The position numbers and the translations under genes are program-made. From Bacillus sp. 7884-1 (GTDB lineage Bacteria > Bacillota > Bacilli > Bacillales > Cytobacillaceae), in NCBI RefSeq assembly GCF_002272245.1, contig NZ_NPDD01000018.1, positions 1 through 64,000 of the forward strand: DNA of 64,000 nucleotides. The letters are read 5' to 3'. The notes under the pieces are model-generated. The model made no database searches. It was given only the letters and a program-made list of their open reading frames with translations, and had not been told where the DNA came from. Position 1 is the first letter of the stretch. Each line of letters opens with the position of its first letter. Below, piece by piece: positions 1-7,689 of the stretch.

Positions 1-81
1 GTGATTATTCAAAGAAGCTTTCCTTAGTGGAGCACAAATCAACAGACCAATTTAACACAGCCTACTGAAAAAGTAACCTCT

Positions 82-110
82 TTGATATAAGTAAACGGAT
101 ATGTTAAACT
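82..110 (+). promoter_or_regulatory. Candidate sigma-A promoter for the leader/efflux transcript
   Basis: TTGATA (82-87) and TAAACT (105-110) are separated by 17 bp, matching the vegetative consensus at 5/6 and 4/6 positions. A start near 117 would put the leader peptide ribosome site at 131-136 just inside the transcript. Inferred from sequence only. Confidence 0.55.
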
Positions 111-143
111 AAAATTAACTTATAAGAAATGGAGGTTTTCCCT

Positions 144-188
144 TTGACTGCGTCTATGAGACTACGATTTCCTGCTTTGAACTGTTAA
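144..188 (+). CDS. Macrolide-type regulatory leader peptide MTASMRLRFPALNC
   Basis: A 14-codon ORF with a TTG start has a strong ribosome site, GGAGGT at 131-136, seven bases upstream. The product MTASMRLRFPALNC closely resembles the leader peptides recalled for ermD/ermK (MTHSMRLR...) and msr genes (MTASMRL...). In those systems the Arg-Leu-Arg stretch stalls macrolide-bound ribosomes and switches on the downstream resistance gene. It is followed by a terminator-like hairpin (279-306) and a Mef-like efflux gene at 400, the arrangement expected for transcription attenuation. The peptide and its ribosome site are seen directly; the regulatory role is inferred by resemblance. Confidence 0.8.
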   Translation: MTASMRLRFPALNC

Positions 189-278
189 TTGAATAGGTTC
201 AAGGACTTTGCTTTTTGCAGAGTAACGGGAGTGGTCTGTCTATTTTTAGGAAACCTTTATTTTACGGTGATGAAAAAC

Positions 279-306
279 AAGAGGGGACGATTCTGCCCTC
301 TTTTTT
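279..306 (+). terminator. Attenuator terminator between leader peptide and efflux gene
   Basis: AAGAGGG (279-285) pairs with CCCTCTT (296-302) around a 10-base loop, with a run of six T from 301. It lies after the leader peptide and 94 bases before the transporter start, so it should stop leader transcripts unless antitermination occurs. The competing antiterminator pairing in 189-278 was not resolved. Confidence 0.65.
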
Positions 307-399
307 GCTGTCTTTTTTTAGATGTATTTTCAGTTTCTATTAAAAATGTCCTTGACCACATACTAGACAAATAAAAATAATTTATAGGACGTGTAATCT

Positions 400-1647
400 A
401 TGGAAACACCAAAACAAGAAATGAATAATTGGAAGAGGAATACGATTCTCTTTTTAGGTTGTCAAACTATATCGCTATTTGGATCAGCATTGGTTCAGTA
501 TGCAATTATGTGGTATATCACCTTGAACACTCAGTCGGGTGTGATGATGACGATTTCCATCATCTGCGGCTTTGTCCCAACCTTTTTTCTTTCTCCATTT
601 GCAGGAGTATGGGCAGATCGCTACAACCGAAAAATACTGATTATCCTATCAGATTCTTTGATAGCCATTTCAACTTTAATTTTGGCCATCTTGTTTTTAA
701 TGGGGTACGAGGCACTTTGGTTATTATTTCTTATGTCAGCCATCCGGGCGATAGGAACTGGAATTCAAGGTCCAGCGGTTGGGGCTATTCTTCCTCAGCT
801 TGTACCAGAGGATAAACTGACAAAGGTGAACGGAACAAACGGAAGTATACAGGCGTTAATCATGCTTGTTGCGCCTATGGTCAGTGCGGCATTGCTGACA
901 ATGGCTTCAATGGAAGCCATCTTCTTTATAGATGTAGTCACTGCAGCAATCGCTGTTTTTATCTTACTCACTTTTTTGCATATTCCAATCCATGCAAAAG
1001 CTGCAGAAAAGCAAACGACCAGTTATTTCAGCGACTTGAAGCAAGGTTTTATCTATATTCAAAACCACGCTTTTGTTAAAAAGTTTTTTGCATTTTTTGC
1101 GTTTTTCTTTGTATTAGCGGCTCCGGTAGCATTCCTAACTCCGCTACAGGTTACTCGAAGCTTTGGTGATGATGTATGGCGGTTAACAGCGATTGAAATT
1201 ACTTTCTCAATTGGAATGATGCTAGGTGGTGTGCTTATGGCATCGTGGGGTGGATTTAAAAACAAGATTCATACGATGACATTAGCTGCACTAGTGATGG
1301 GTGCCTGTACGTTTGCGCTAGGCATTATCCCTAACTTTTGGGTTTATATCGTGTTCATGGGATTCGTAGGTATGGCAATGCCAATCTTTAACACACCATC
1401 CACTGTTCTGTTACAAGAAAAAGTGGAGGGAGATTATTTAGGAAGAGTCTTTGGTGTACTAGGAATGATTTCAACCTCCATGATGCCGCTAGGAATGCTC
1501 ATATTTGGACCAATCTCTGACATTATCGACATAGAATGGCTGCTGATAGGGACTGGAATACTAATGTTTATCCAAGGATTCTTCTTAGTTGGCAGTAAGG
1601 TTTTATTAGAAGCTGGTAAACCAGTAGTAAAAGAAAGCACAAATTAG
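400..1647 (+). CDS. MFS efflux transporter, Mef(A)-like (macrolide efflux family)
   Basis: A 415-residue, twelve-helix major facilitator protein. The N-terminal part (NNWKRNTILFLGCQ, about residues 8-21) and the motif-A loop GVWADRYNRKILI (about 69-81) match the layout of the Mef macrolide exporters, which also have about 405-420 residues. It would export its substrate by proton antiport across the cell membrane. The ATG at 400 has only a weak ribosome site (AGGACG), as is common for genes controlled by leader attenuation. The erm/msr-type leader peptide at 144-188 and the attenuator at 279-306 strongly suggest that macrolides are the inducer. Substrate is inferred from the leader and family resemblance. 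The gene ends at a terminator shared with the convergent symporter gene. Confidence 0.8.
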   Translation: METPKQEMNNWKRNTILFLGCQTISLFGSALVQYAIMWYITLNTQSGVMMTISIICGFVPTFFLSPFAGVWADRYNRKILIILSDSLIAISTLILAILFLMGYEALWLLFLMSAIRAIGTGIQGPAVGAILPQLVPEDKLTKVNGTNGSIQALIMLVAPMVSAALLTMASMEAIFFIDVVTAAIAVFILLTFLHIPIHAKAAEKQTTSYFSDLKQGFIYIQNHAFVKKFFAFFAFFFVLAAPVAFLTPLQVTRSFGDDVWRLTAIEITFSIGMMLGGVLMASWGGFKNKIHTMTLAALVMGACTFALGIIPNFWVYIVFMGFVGMAMPIFNTPSTVLLQEKVEGDYLGRVFGVLGMISTSMMPLGMLIFGPISDIIDIEWLLIGTGILMFIQGFFLVGSKVLLEAGKPVVKESTN

Positions 1648-1657
1648 AAGGAAATAC

Positions 1658-1692
1658 AAAAACCGTTTTCTTTTTAAAAGAAAACGGTTTTT
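1658..1692. terminator. Bidirectional terminator
   Basis: AAACCGTTTTCTTTT is followed by a short loop and AAAAGAAAACGGTTT, a long perfect stem with A- and T-runs on the two sides. It lies between the convergent efflux and symporter genes and serves both. Confidence 0.85.
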
Positions 1693-1712
1693 GCGTTAGA
1701 TTCTATAAATTA

Positions 1713-3188
1713 TTAGTTTGCAGCACGTTTTCTTTCATCTTTTTTATCTGTTTGATAACCGTCAGCCCAGAATTCTGCATTCTTAATACCTAATTTTGTA
1801 GAGTTAAATTCAGGGTCCAGGCCTTGCTTCAGCTGCGCTTCATAATCCTTTAGAGCAATATTCGCTGGTTTGAATAATAAAAGAATAGCAATTAAATTCA
1901 ACCATACCATGATTCCGAGTCCGATATCACCCATTGCCCAAGCTGTCCCTGCCGTCTTTATTGATCCATAGAAAGTAGAACCTAAGAGTACAAGTTTTAA
2001 TATGGTCATAGCTAATTTTCTTTGTTTGCCTTTAACTAGATAAGCAAGATTGGTTTCTGCAATATAGTAATAAGCAAAAATCGTCGTGAAGGCAAAGCAG
2101 AATAGAGCCAACGCAATAAATCCTGATCCGAACCCTGGAATAATTGTATCAATGGCTGCTTGTGTGTAAGCAGGACCACTTTCAACGCCTTTCAGATTTT
2201 CCACTAAGACTTCACCCGTTTTTTCATTTACGGTATTGTACGAATTTGTAAATAAAATCATAAAAGCAGTCGCTGTAACGATTAAGAACACATCAAGATA
2301 AATGGAGAATGCTTGTACTAATCCTTGTTTTGCCGGGTGTGATACTTCTGCGGCGGCTGCAGGGTGAGCACCTGTTCCTTGTCCTGCTTCATTCGCATAT
2401 AGACCACGTTTTACACCCCACATAATGGTTGAACCTAGAATACCACCGAACATTCCCTCAGTGCCAAATGCACTTTTAAAAATCAGAGTAAATACTTCTG
2501 GAATTCTATCGAAATTCACCGCAATAATTGCTATGGCGACAAGTAAATATCCGGCCGCCATAAAAGGCACGAGAAATTCCGCAACTCTCGCGATCCGCTT
2601 AACGCCGCCAAAAATAATAAGTCCCATAAGTAAGACTACTACCAAACCAGTAATGGAACTTTCAATTCCAAAAGCATTGCTAACACCCTCAGCAATTGCA
2701 TTCGCCTGAATACCTGGCATGAGAACAGCCATTGCGAGGAGTGTCGCAACTGCAAAAATAACGGCAAACCATTTCCATCCAAGTCCCTTTTCAATATAGA
2801 AGGCAGGACCGCCTCGATACTCTCCATCTTGCTTTTCTTTATAGATTTGGGCAAGGGTAGACTCAACAAATGCAGATGCTGCACCGATAAAGGTGATTAT
2901 CCACATCCAAAATACAGCTCCAGGCCCTCCGAAGGCAATCCCCGTTGCCGTTCCGGCGATATTCCCGACACCAATACGACCTGATAAAGACATTGCCAAT
3001 GCTTGAAAGGAAGAGACACCCTCATTGGAGCTTTTGCCAGAAAATAGTAGACGAACCATTTCCTTTACATGACGAATCTGCAGAAATCTTGTCCGTACAC
3101 TAAAGTACAATCCAACTGCACAAATAAAGATGATGAGCGGTGCACTCCATAAATAACCGTTAATACTGGTAACGAGTTGTTCAAACAT
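1713..3188 (-). CDS. Alanine/glycine:cation symporter (AGCS family)
   Basis: A 491-residue membrane protein that imports small neutral amino acids with Na+ or H+ (B. subtilis AlsT type). The family signature is clear: GVSSFQALAMSLSGRIGVGN at about 58-77, then the GTATGIAFGGPGAVFWMW block, and AYYYIAETNL near residue 375. Eight or more hydrophobic segments follow the usual pattern, and the length matches the family. The ATG has a strong ribosome site (AAAGGAGGTATTCT). A sigma-A-like promoter lies at 3258-3287, so the gene is probably monocistronic. Alanine, glycine or glutamine cannot be told apart by eye. Confidence 0.92.
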   Translation of the reverse strand: MFEQLVTSINGYLWSAPLIIFICAVGLYFSVRTRFLQIRHVKEMVRLLFSGKSSNEGVSSFQALAMSLSGRIGVGNIAGTATGIAFGGPGAVFWMWIITFIGAASAFVESTLAQIYKEKQDGEYRGGPAFYIEKGLGWKWFAVIFAVATLLAMAVLMPGIQANAIAEGVSNAFGIESSITGLVVVLLMGLIIFGGVKRIARVAEFLVPFMAAGYLLVAIAIIAVNFDRIPEVFTLIFKSAFGTEGMFGGILGSTIMWGVKRGLYANEAGQGTGAHPAAAAEVSHPAKQGLVQAFSIYLDVFLIVTATAFMILFTNSYNTVNEKTGEVLVENLKGVESGPAYTQAAIDTIIPGFGSGFIALALFCFAFTTIFAYYYIAETNLAYLVKGKQRKLAMTILKLVLLGSTFYGSIKTAGTAWAMGDIGLGIMVWLNLIAILLLFKPANIALKDYEAQLKQGLDPEFNSTKLGIKNAEFWADGYQTDKKDERKRAAN

Positions 3189-3257
3189 AGAATACCTCCT
3201 TTGTTATGTATGAGTGGTTTACAACTTCCAGATGTTGTATAACAAGATGACATTAAA

Positions 3258-3287
3258 AGTATAAAATAATATAGGTTGATATTTCAA
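3258..3287 (-). promoter_or_regulatory. Candidate sigma-A promoter of the AGCS gene
   Basis: On the minus strand TTGAAA (3282-3287) and TATACT (3258-3263) are 18 bp apart, about 70 bp upstream of the symporter start. Both hexamers match the consensus at 5/6 positions. Confidence 0.5.
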
Positions 3288-3359
3288 TAGAATATTCTAT
3301 AAATTCCCTATATTGTGACTTTAGTAATATAATAAATATATAAAAAGTATGTAAAACAA

Positions 3360-3396
3360 AAAAGGACAAACTTCATTTTACGAAGCTTGTCCTTTA
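3360..3396. terminator. Terminator downstream of the FAD oxidoreductase
   Basis: AAAGGACAAACTTC pairs with GAAGCTTGTCCTTT with one mismatch around a short loop. A-runs on the plus-strand left side become a T-run for the minus-strand transcript ending at 3413. Confidence 0.75.
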
Positions 3397-3412
3397 CTGT
3401 GGTACCTAATAG

Positions 3413-4744
3413 TTATGGTTTCTTTGAAAATGCATGAATCAGAACACTTTTGATGATACTCGGTGTCATCAAGGATGAAATCGGTCGAACAAGGTTCATC
3501 ACTTTGACAAAAGCGTCATAGACTTCTTTATTTTGCGATGATAAAAGGAAGATTTTTCTTGCGTACCATTGCTGAAATAAAAGACCAACTGGCCTTTTCC
3601 CGTTGGTAGAAGGATACCGGAAGTCTTCGGTAATAACCATATTCCAAATCGGAGAAATGATTTTAGCAGCCTTTTTGTGAAATGCCGCTGGAATGAGAGG
3701 TAGTTCATCTTTATGTTTCTGTAACAGCTTTTGGAGTGCAAGAGCCTCTAAAATTGCAATACTCATTCCTTGACCGAATACGGGGTCAATTCTGCAGATT
3801 GTATCACCTATTAGGAGTAAACCAGTCGGTAAATTCTCTATTGTATCATATCGTCTCCAAACTATTTTTGGGATACGATAAATAGATGTTTTGGTTAGTG
3901 GCAAACCATTTGCTATTTCCTGATAAATATCTAATTGTGGCAGTTTTTTTGCTAGTTCAATAAAGCCTTTATCACTTTTCAGAACTTCTTTTTCATTAAA
4001 AGAATGATGGTATCCCATCAATGTGACTATATAACGATTTCCTTCTACCTTTGAGATGGTTCCACCCATTTTTTGATGGGGCGGGTTAGGATACACCATC
4101 TTAATCTTCCAGTCTCTTTCTTGATGATCAGCTAGTTTATATTGTTTACTAATATAACCCAGGTTGATTTCTATTTGTTCATCATGAACCAGAGTCCCTC
4201 GTTTGTTTAACCAATTTGACGTTAGACTGCTAACTCCACTGGCATCCACCACAAGGTCAGCCAAGATTGATTCATCTTTTAGTTGAACACCGATAATTTG
4301 ATTTTCTTCTTCATTATATAAAAAACTCTGAACTACTTGATTGTAATTAAATACAACATTAGGAATTCTTTTTATATATTGGTCAATGTGCCATTCTAAA
4401 TGCGGTCGCGTCTGTAGTGTGGTACTGTACCCTCCGTCATAACGAACCTTCCAAGCACCATGGTGAAACCAAGCGAGATCAATGGTTGAGTTAATTTTAA
4501 CAGCCCCGCTATGGTAAAAGTGCTCTGTTATTCCTGGAAATAATTCCTCGAGGCCAGCCTCACCTGCATGAAGCAGGGCATGTAAATGCTCATCTTGAGG
4601 GGCACCTTTTCTTGGAGAGGGACCTGCTTGTTCTTGATCCCTCTCAAGTATAATTACTTCTTTATAATGAACTGATAATACACGTGCTGCTAATTTTCCA
4701 GAAATACCCCCGCCAATAATAATTGCAGTATTTTTTGAAGACAC
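3413..4744 (-). CDS. FAD-dependent oxidoreductase / monooxygenase-like
   Basis: About 443 residues with a Rossmann dinucleotide site at the N-terminus (IIIGGGISGKLAARVL) and the second FAD motif GDTICRIDPVFGQGMS at about 310-325, the hallmark of group-A flavoprotein hydroxylases and related epoxidases. Substrate is unknown. An earlier in-frame GTG at 4754-4756 lies inside the Shine-Dalgarno sequence itself. The GTG at 4742-4744 is preferred because AGGTGG (4753-4758) sits eight bases before it. The 131-residue gene upstream (ends 4816, gap about 70 bp) is in the same orientation and may be cotranscribed. No transmembrane segment stands out. The family-level call is firm; any pathway is a guess. 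Confidence 0.8.
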   Translation of the reverse strand: MSSKNTAIIIGGGISGKLAARVLSVHYKEVIILERDQEQAGPSPRKGAPQDEHLHALLHAGEAGLEELFPGITEHFYHSGAVKINSTIDLAWFHHGAWKVRYDGGYSTTLQTRPHLEWHIDQYIKRIPNVVFNYNQVVQSFLYNEEENQIIGVQLKDESILADLVVDASGVSSLTSNWLNKRGTLVHDEQIEINLGYISKQYKLADHQERDWKIKMVYPNPPHQKMGGTISKVEGNRYIVTLMGYHHSFNEKEVLKSDKGFIELAKKLPQLDIYQEIANGLPLTKTSIYRIPKIVWRRYDTIENLPTGLLLIGDTICRIDPVFGQGMSIAILEALALQKLLQKHKDELPLIPAAFHKKAAKIISPIWNMVITEDFRYPSTNGKRPVGLLFQQWYARKIFLLSSQNKEVYDAFVKVMNLVRPISSLMTPSIIKSVLIHAFSKKP

Positions 4745-4815
4745 GAAAGTTACCACCTGACATAAAAATTAATCAAAAGGCCAATAGAAAAAGCAACCCC
4801 AAGAGGTTACTTAGA

Positions 4816-5211
4816 TTAGGCACCAATTTTTTCTGAAATGTATAAAGAGTTGGTTTCATCCCAGTGAAAAATACCTTCTTGCAGTTGTATGGTTGTATCA
4901 AAAGGACGAGGTATCGGTAAATCTCCCAGCTGCTCCATCAATTGCTCTCTTAATTGAAGGAGTTCATTTCTCGAAGCAATCCGAATCACTTGTTTTAAGG
5001 AGAGCTCGTTTAAGTTGATACTTTTACTGTTACAGATGCTATCCTGGAAAGGCTTGTTAAACTGGATCATCATTTGTAAATCATTGAGGCAGGCAACCCC
5101 AAAAACATCTTTTATGATGTCATCATATTTAAGCTGGTAGCCAGTTGCAAACTTAATAATACTCTTTTCGGGATTTTCTAAAATATAAATTGTATCAATT
5201 TGATTTTTCAT
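4816..5211 (-). CDS. Hypothetical protein, 131 residues
   Basis: Not recognised. A soluble, acidic protein with no signal peptide or membrane segment. It starts at an ATG with a reasonable ribosome site (AAAGGGTG, seven bases upstream). The middle (NLNELSLKQVIRIASRNELLQLREQLMEQ) looks helical and may form a short amphipathic helix. It is directly upstream of the FAD oxidoreductase in the same direction, so the two may work together. It reads open without damage. Confidence 0.6.
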   Translation of the reverse strand: MKNQIDTIYILENPEKSIIKFATGYQLKYDDIIKDVFGVACLNDLQMMIQFNKPFQDSICNSKSINLNELSLKQVIRIASRNELLQLREQLMEQLGDLPIPRPFDTTIQLQEGIFHWDETNSLYISEKIGA

Positions 5212-5335
5212 TTATTAGCACCCTTTTGTTCTAAACAGTAGTCTAATTCCTCACACCACTGCGTTAGTTGATTAAAACATTATTATTTTATTATAGCACA
5301 GATTTGAATTTTTGGGGCAATAGACAACCTGTATG

Positions 5336-5364
5336 TGACATTTGTCATACTCTGCACATGACAC
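5336..5364 (+). promoter_or_regulatory. Candidate DesR operator upstream of des
   Basis: Overlapping dyads are present: TGACA-TT-TGTCA at 5336-5347, and TGTCAT (5343-5348) facing ATGACA (5358-5363). They lie immediately upstream of the des promoter, at roughly -70 to -43. In B. subtilis phospho-DesR binds dyad DNA at about -28 to -77 of des. Position and symmetry agree, but identity with the known site was not checked base by base. Confidence 0.5.
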
Positions 5365-5371
5365 CTGGTAC

Positions 5372-5400
5372 TTACTGTAATGATTTTATTTCCCTATACT
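5372..5400 (+). promoter_or_regulatory. Candidate promoter of des
   Basis: TTACTG (5372-5377), a 17-bp spacer and TATACT (5395-5400). The weak -35 box fits a promoter that needs an activator such as DesR. Confidence 0.5.
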
Positions 5401-5435
5401 TGGTTTAACGACACAAACCGAAGGGAATTAAAAAA

Positions 5436-6470
5436 ATGTCTGTACAAGAAAATACAAAAAGTTTACGAAAACAAGTTGCTCCTTTTGAAAAATCAACAAC
5501 AAAAGAAAGTGTATGGCAAATCATTAACACGGTTGGACCGTTTATCTTATTTTGGTTCCTTGCATATCAAAGCTTAGCCGTTTCCTATTGGTTAGCATTA
5601 GTACCAATTGTGCTTGCAGCAGGATTCTTAGTACGAATTTTTATCATATTCCATGATTGTACCCATCATTCATTTTTTAAAAACAGAACTGCAAATCGAG
5701 CAGTTGGTACGGCGATGGGAGTTTTAACATTATTCCCATTTGATCAGTGGGGACATGAACATTCCGTCCATCACGCAACGAGTGGTAACTTAGATAAGCG
5801 TGGCACAGGGGATATATGGACACTAACAGTTGATGAATACTTGGCAGCTCCGCTTAAATTACGTATAGCGTATCGTTTTTATCGCAACCCACTTGTCATG
5901 TTTGGGATAGGACCAATCTATGTATTCATGCTTAAGAATCGTTTCAACAGAAAAGGTGCTCGTAAGAAAGAACGAATGAACACTTATTTAACAAATGTGA
6001 TTCTTGTTGCTTTGATTGCATTACTTTGCTGGGCAATTGGCTGGCAGTCATTTCTACTCGTACAAGGTACAATTTTCATGATTTCTGGTTCAGCAGGTAT
6101 TTGGTTATTTTATGTGCAGCATACTTTTGAGGATTCTTACTTTGAAGAAGACAAAGACTGGGAATATGTTAAGGCAGCAGTAGAAGGAAGTTCTTTTTAC
6201 AAGCTTCCAAAACTTCTGCAATTTTTAACTGGTAATATTGGTTTCCACCATGTTCACCACTTAAGCCCAAGGGTTCCTAATTATAAACTAGAAGAGGCTC
6301 ATAATGAAACGACTCCATTACAAAACGTACCAACGATTTCACTTGCAACAAGCTTAAAGTCGCTTCGTTTCCGTTTATGGGATGAAAAAGCGAAGAACTT
6401 CGTTGCTTTTAAAGACGTTAAAGCTTTAGCTAAAAAACGTATTTCTGTTCAAGCAAAACCAGAATTGTAA
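5436..6470 (+). CDS. des: Acyl-lipid fatty acid desaturase
   Basis: A 344-residue membrane desaturase that introduces a double bond into phospholipid acyl chains, maintaining membrane fluidity in the cold. All three histidine boxes that bind the di-iron centre are present: HDCTHH at 73-78, HEHSVHH at 107-113, and HHVHH near 275. Hydrophobic pairs lie around 30-70 and 185-220. Length and motifs match B. subtilis Des (delta-5 desaturase). The ATG at 5436 has an AAGGGAA ribosome site. In B. subtilis des is followed by desK and desR. Here desK is absent and only a damaged desR follows, so cold induction may be altered. Confidence 0.92.
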   Translation: MSVQENTKSLRKQVAPFEKSTTKESVWQIINTVGPFILFWFLAYQSLAVSYWLALVPIVLAAGFLVRIFIIFHDCTHHSFFKNRTANRAVGTAMGVLTLFPFDQWGHEHSVHHATSGNLDKRGTGDIWTLTVDEYLAAPLKLRIAYRFYRNPLVMFGIGPIYVFMLKNRFNRKGARKKERMNTYLTNVILVALIALLCWAIGWQSFLLVQGTIFMISGSAGIWLFYVQHTFEDSYFEEDKDWEYVKAAVEGSSFYKLPKLLQFLTGNIGFHHVHHLSPRVPNYKLEEAHNETTPLQNVPTISLATSLKSLRFRLWDEKAKNFVAFKDVKALAKKRISVQAKPEL

Positions 6471-6484
6471 TGTCACACAACTTG

Positions 6485-6512
6485 GCAGACTCTCCTTTTG
6501 GGGAGTCTCTGC
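6485..6512 (+). other. Hairpin between des and the desR remnant
   Basis: GCAGACTCTCC faces GGGGAGTCTCTGC around a TTTT loop, 15 bases after the des stop. No T-run follows, so it looks more like an mRNA 3'-end stabiliser or processing site than a full terminator. Confidence 0.5.
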
Positions 6513-6551
6513 ATGATTTGTAGCAGCAGCCTGATAAGGAGAGATAGGAAA

Positions 6552-7061
6552 ATGATTCGAATTGTTATCGCAGAGGATCAGGAACTGCTGTTAGAGGCCA
6601 TGGGCAATCTGCTGAATCTTGAAGATGATATCGAAGTTGTTGGTACTGCAGTCAATGGGGAAGAGGCTATAGTGCTTGTGAACCAATTACAGCCGGACGT
6701 GTGTATTATGGATATAGAAATGCCTGAAAAAAGTGGACTAGAGGCCGCAGAGTTTTTACAGCTCGATGGCTGTAAAGTGATTATTCTAACAACCTTTGCG
6801 AGACCAGGATATTTTGAACGTGCATTGAAAGCGGATGTGAGAGGATATTTACTTAAAGACAATCCGAGTGAGGAGTTAGCCTCTGCTATTCGGAGCATTA
6901 TGGATGGTAAGCGAATTTATTCTAAAGAACTCATGGATGAGGATATCAGTGAAGCAAATGCTGATCCGCTCTTCCAGAAATCTTCTCAAAGTATCAATAA
7001 AGGATCTGTCAAAAACTATCTAACATCTATTATGGATAAAATAAAGTTGCCGACAGGCTGA
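6552..7061 (+). pseudogene. desR: DesR-like response regulator with a deleted DNA-binding domain
   Basis: The 169-residue product begins at the ATG at 6552 (ribosome site AAGGAGA). Its receiver domain is intact: the acidic pair ED at 8-9, QPDVCIMDIEMP with the phospho-acceptor Asp, LTTFAR, and LLKDNPSEELASAIRSIM. It matches B. subtilis DesR closely up to SEAN. In place of the LuxR-type helix-turn-helix, about 22-25 residues are missing, only a recognition-helix-like remnant ([16 protein letters not shown]) remains, and the protein stops early at KLPTG. The usual protein has about 199 residues. The reading frame is not shifted; the loss is an internal deletion plus a truncated end. DNA binding is very unlikely, though phosphotransfer could survive. 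Confidence 0.8.
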
Positions 7062-7087
7062 AAAAGCATCCACAATGGATGCTTTTT
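7061..7087 (+). terminator. Terminator after the desR remnant
   Basis: AGCATCCA and TGGATGCT form a perfect stem with a three-base loop, flanked by A5 and T5. It overlaps the end of the truncated gene. Confidence 0.75.
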
Positions 7088-7201
7088 ATGTTTTTTCAAA
7101 AGATGGTAAGTGATCCCAATCCGGATAAATCAGAAAGAGTGATGAAGGCAATGCTGCAAATGAAGAAAATGGATATCAAAGCATTAGAGCAAGCCTACTA
7201 G
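7088..7201 (+). pseudogene. C-terminal remnant of a VOC-family (PhnB-like) gene
   Basis: An open frame of 37 codons begins in the terminator's T-run and ends at TAG 7199-7201. It contains [19 protein letters not shown] followed by [12 protein letters not shown]. This is the characteristic last segment of PhnB/3-demethylubiquinone methyltransferase-like glyoxalase-fold proteins (family pattern: SDPxxEKSQRVMxAMLxMxKxDIxxLExAY). The remaining roughly 110 residues of the protein are missing, and there is no ribosome site. It is a leftover of a deletion that probably also removed the end of desR. Confidence 0.75.
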
Positions 7202-7208
7202 GGGTAAA

Positions 7209-7577
7209 TTAAAATACATCAAACCAAACTGGCTCATCATCCTCAGGGTCTCCATTGTAATTAATTAGAATTTCATCACCGGTTTTTATTTTAGTATAAG
7301 CAAAAATGTCGATGGTCTGATTTTTTAAATTTAGTTTATATAAAGCATTTGGGGTAAAAGAATGGTTAAACAGCGAACCATAACCTAACGCTAAGGCACA
7401 TTCTTCATAATCCTCGCCCCACCAGAACACGTATTCAATCATGATGGTTTTTTTCAAATACTTATACTCATCCTTAGGGGAAACAATCACTGGTGCTGCA
7501 TGGATTAGTTCTCCCTTTTTAATATCACGGGTTGCAAATATCCCTCTGCCATACTTTGATTTCTTCACTTCAAACAT
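7209..7577 (-). CDS. SET domain-containing protein
   Basis: A 122-residue protein consisting of a single compact SET domain. The opening KKSKYGRGIFATRDIKKGEL is the typical first SET motif, GYGSLFNHSFTPNALY holds the central NH[ST]-type motif, and DEILINYNG near 103-111 is the closing motif. SET proteins are S-adenosylmethionine-dependent lysine methyltransferases; the bacterial substrate is unknown. It stands alone, transcribed toward the PhnB remnant, just upstream of the divergent ddaH-like gene. The length matches other small bacterial SET proteins. Confidence 0.85.
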   Translation of the reverse strand: MFEVKKSKYGRGIFATRDIKKGELIHAAPVIVSPKDEYKYLKKTIMIEYVFWWGEDYEECALALGYGSLFNHSFTPNALYKLNLKNQTIDIFAYTKIKTGDEILINYNGDPEDDEPVWFDVF

Positions 7578-7689
7578 AGAGTTGTCACCACCATTTTTGA
7601 ATAATTCAATTTAGTATCAATCTATGACAGAATGGGTAAATTTGTTTTAGATATTCTATTTTGGAATGATTTATTTAGGAGGTAACGAA

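Noticed and set aside
189-374. 61-codon plus-strand ORF after the leader peptide
   Set aside because: It spans the attenuator hairpin, has no ribosome site and low-complexity Phe/Cys content; explained as leader RNA.
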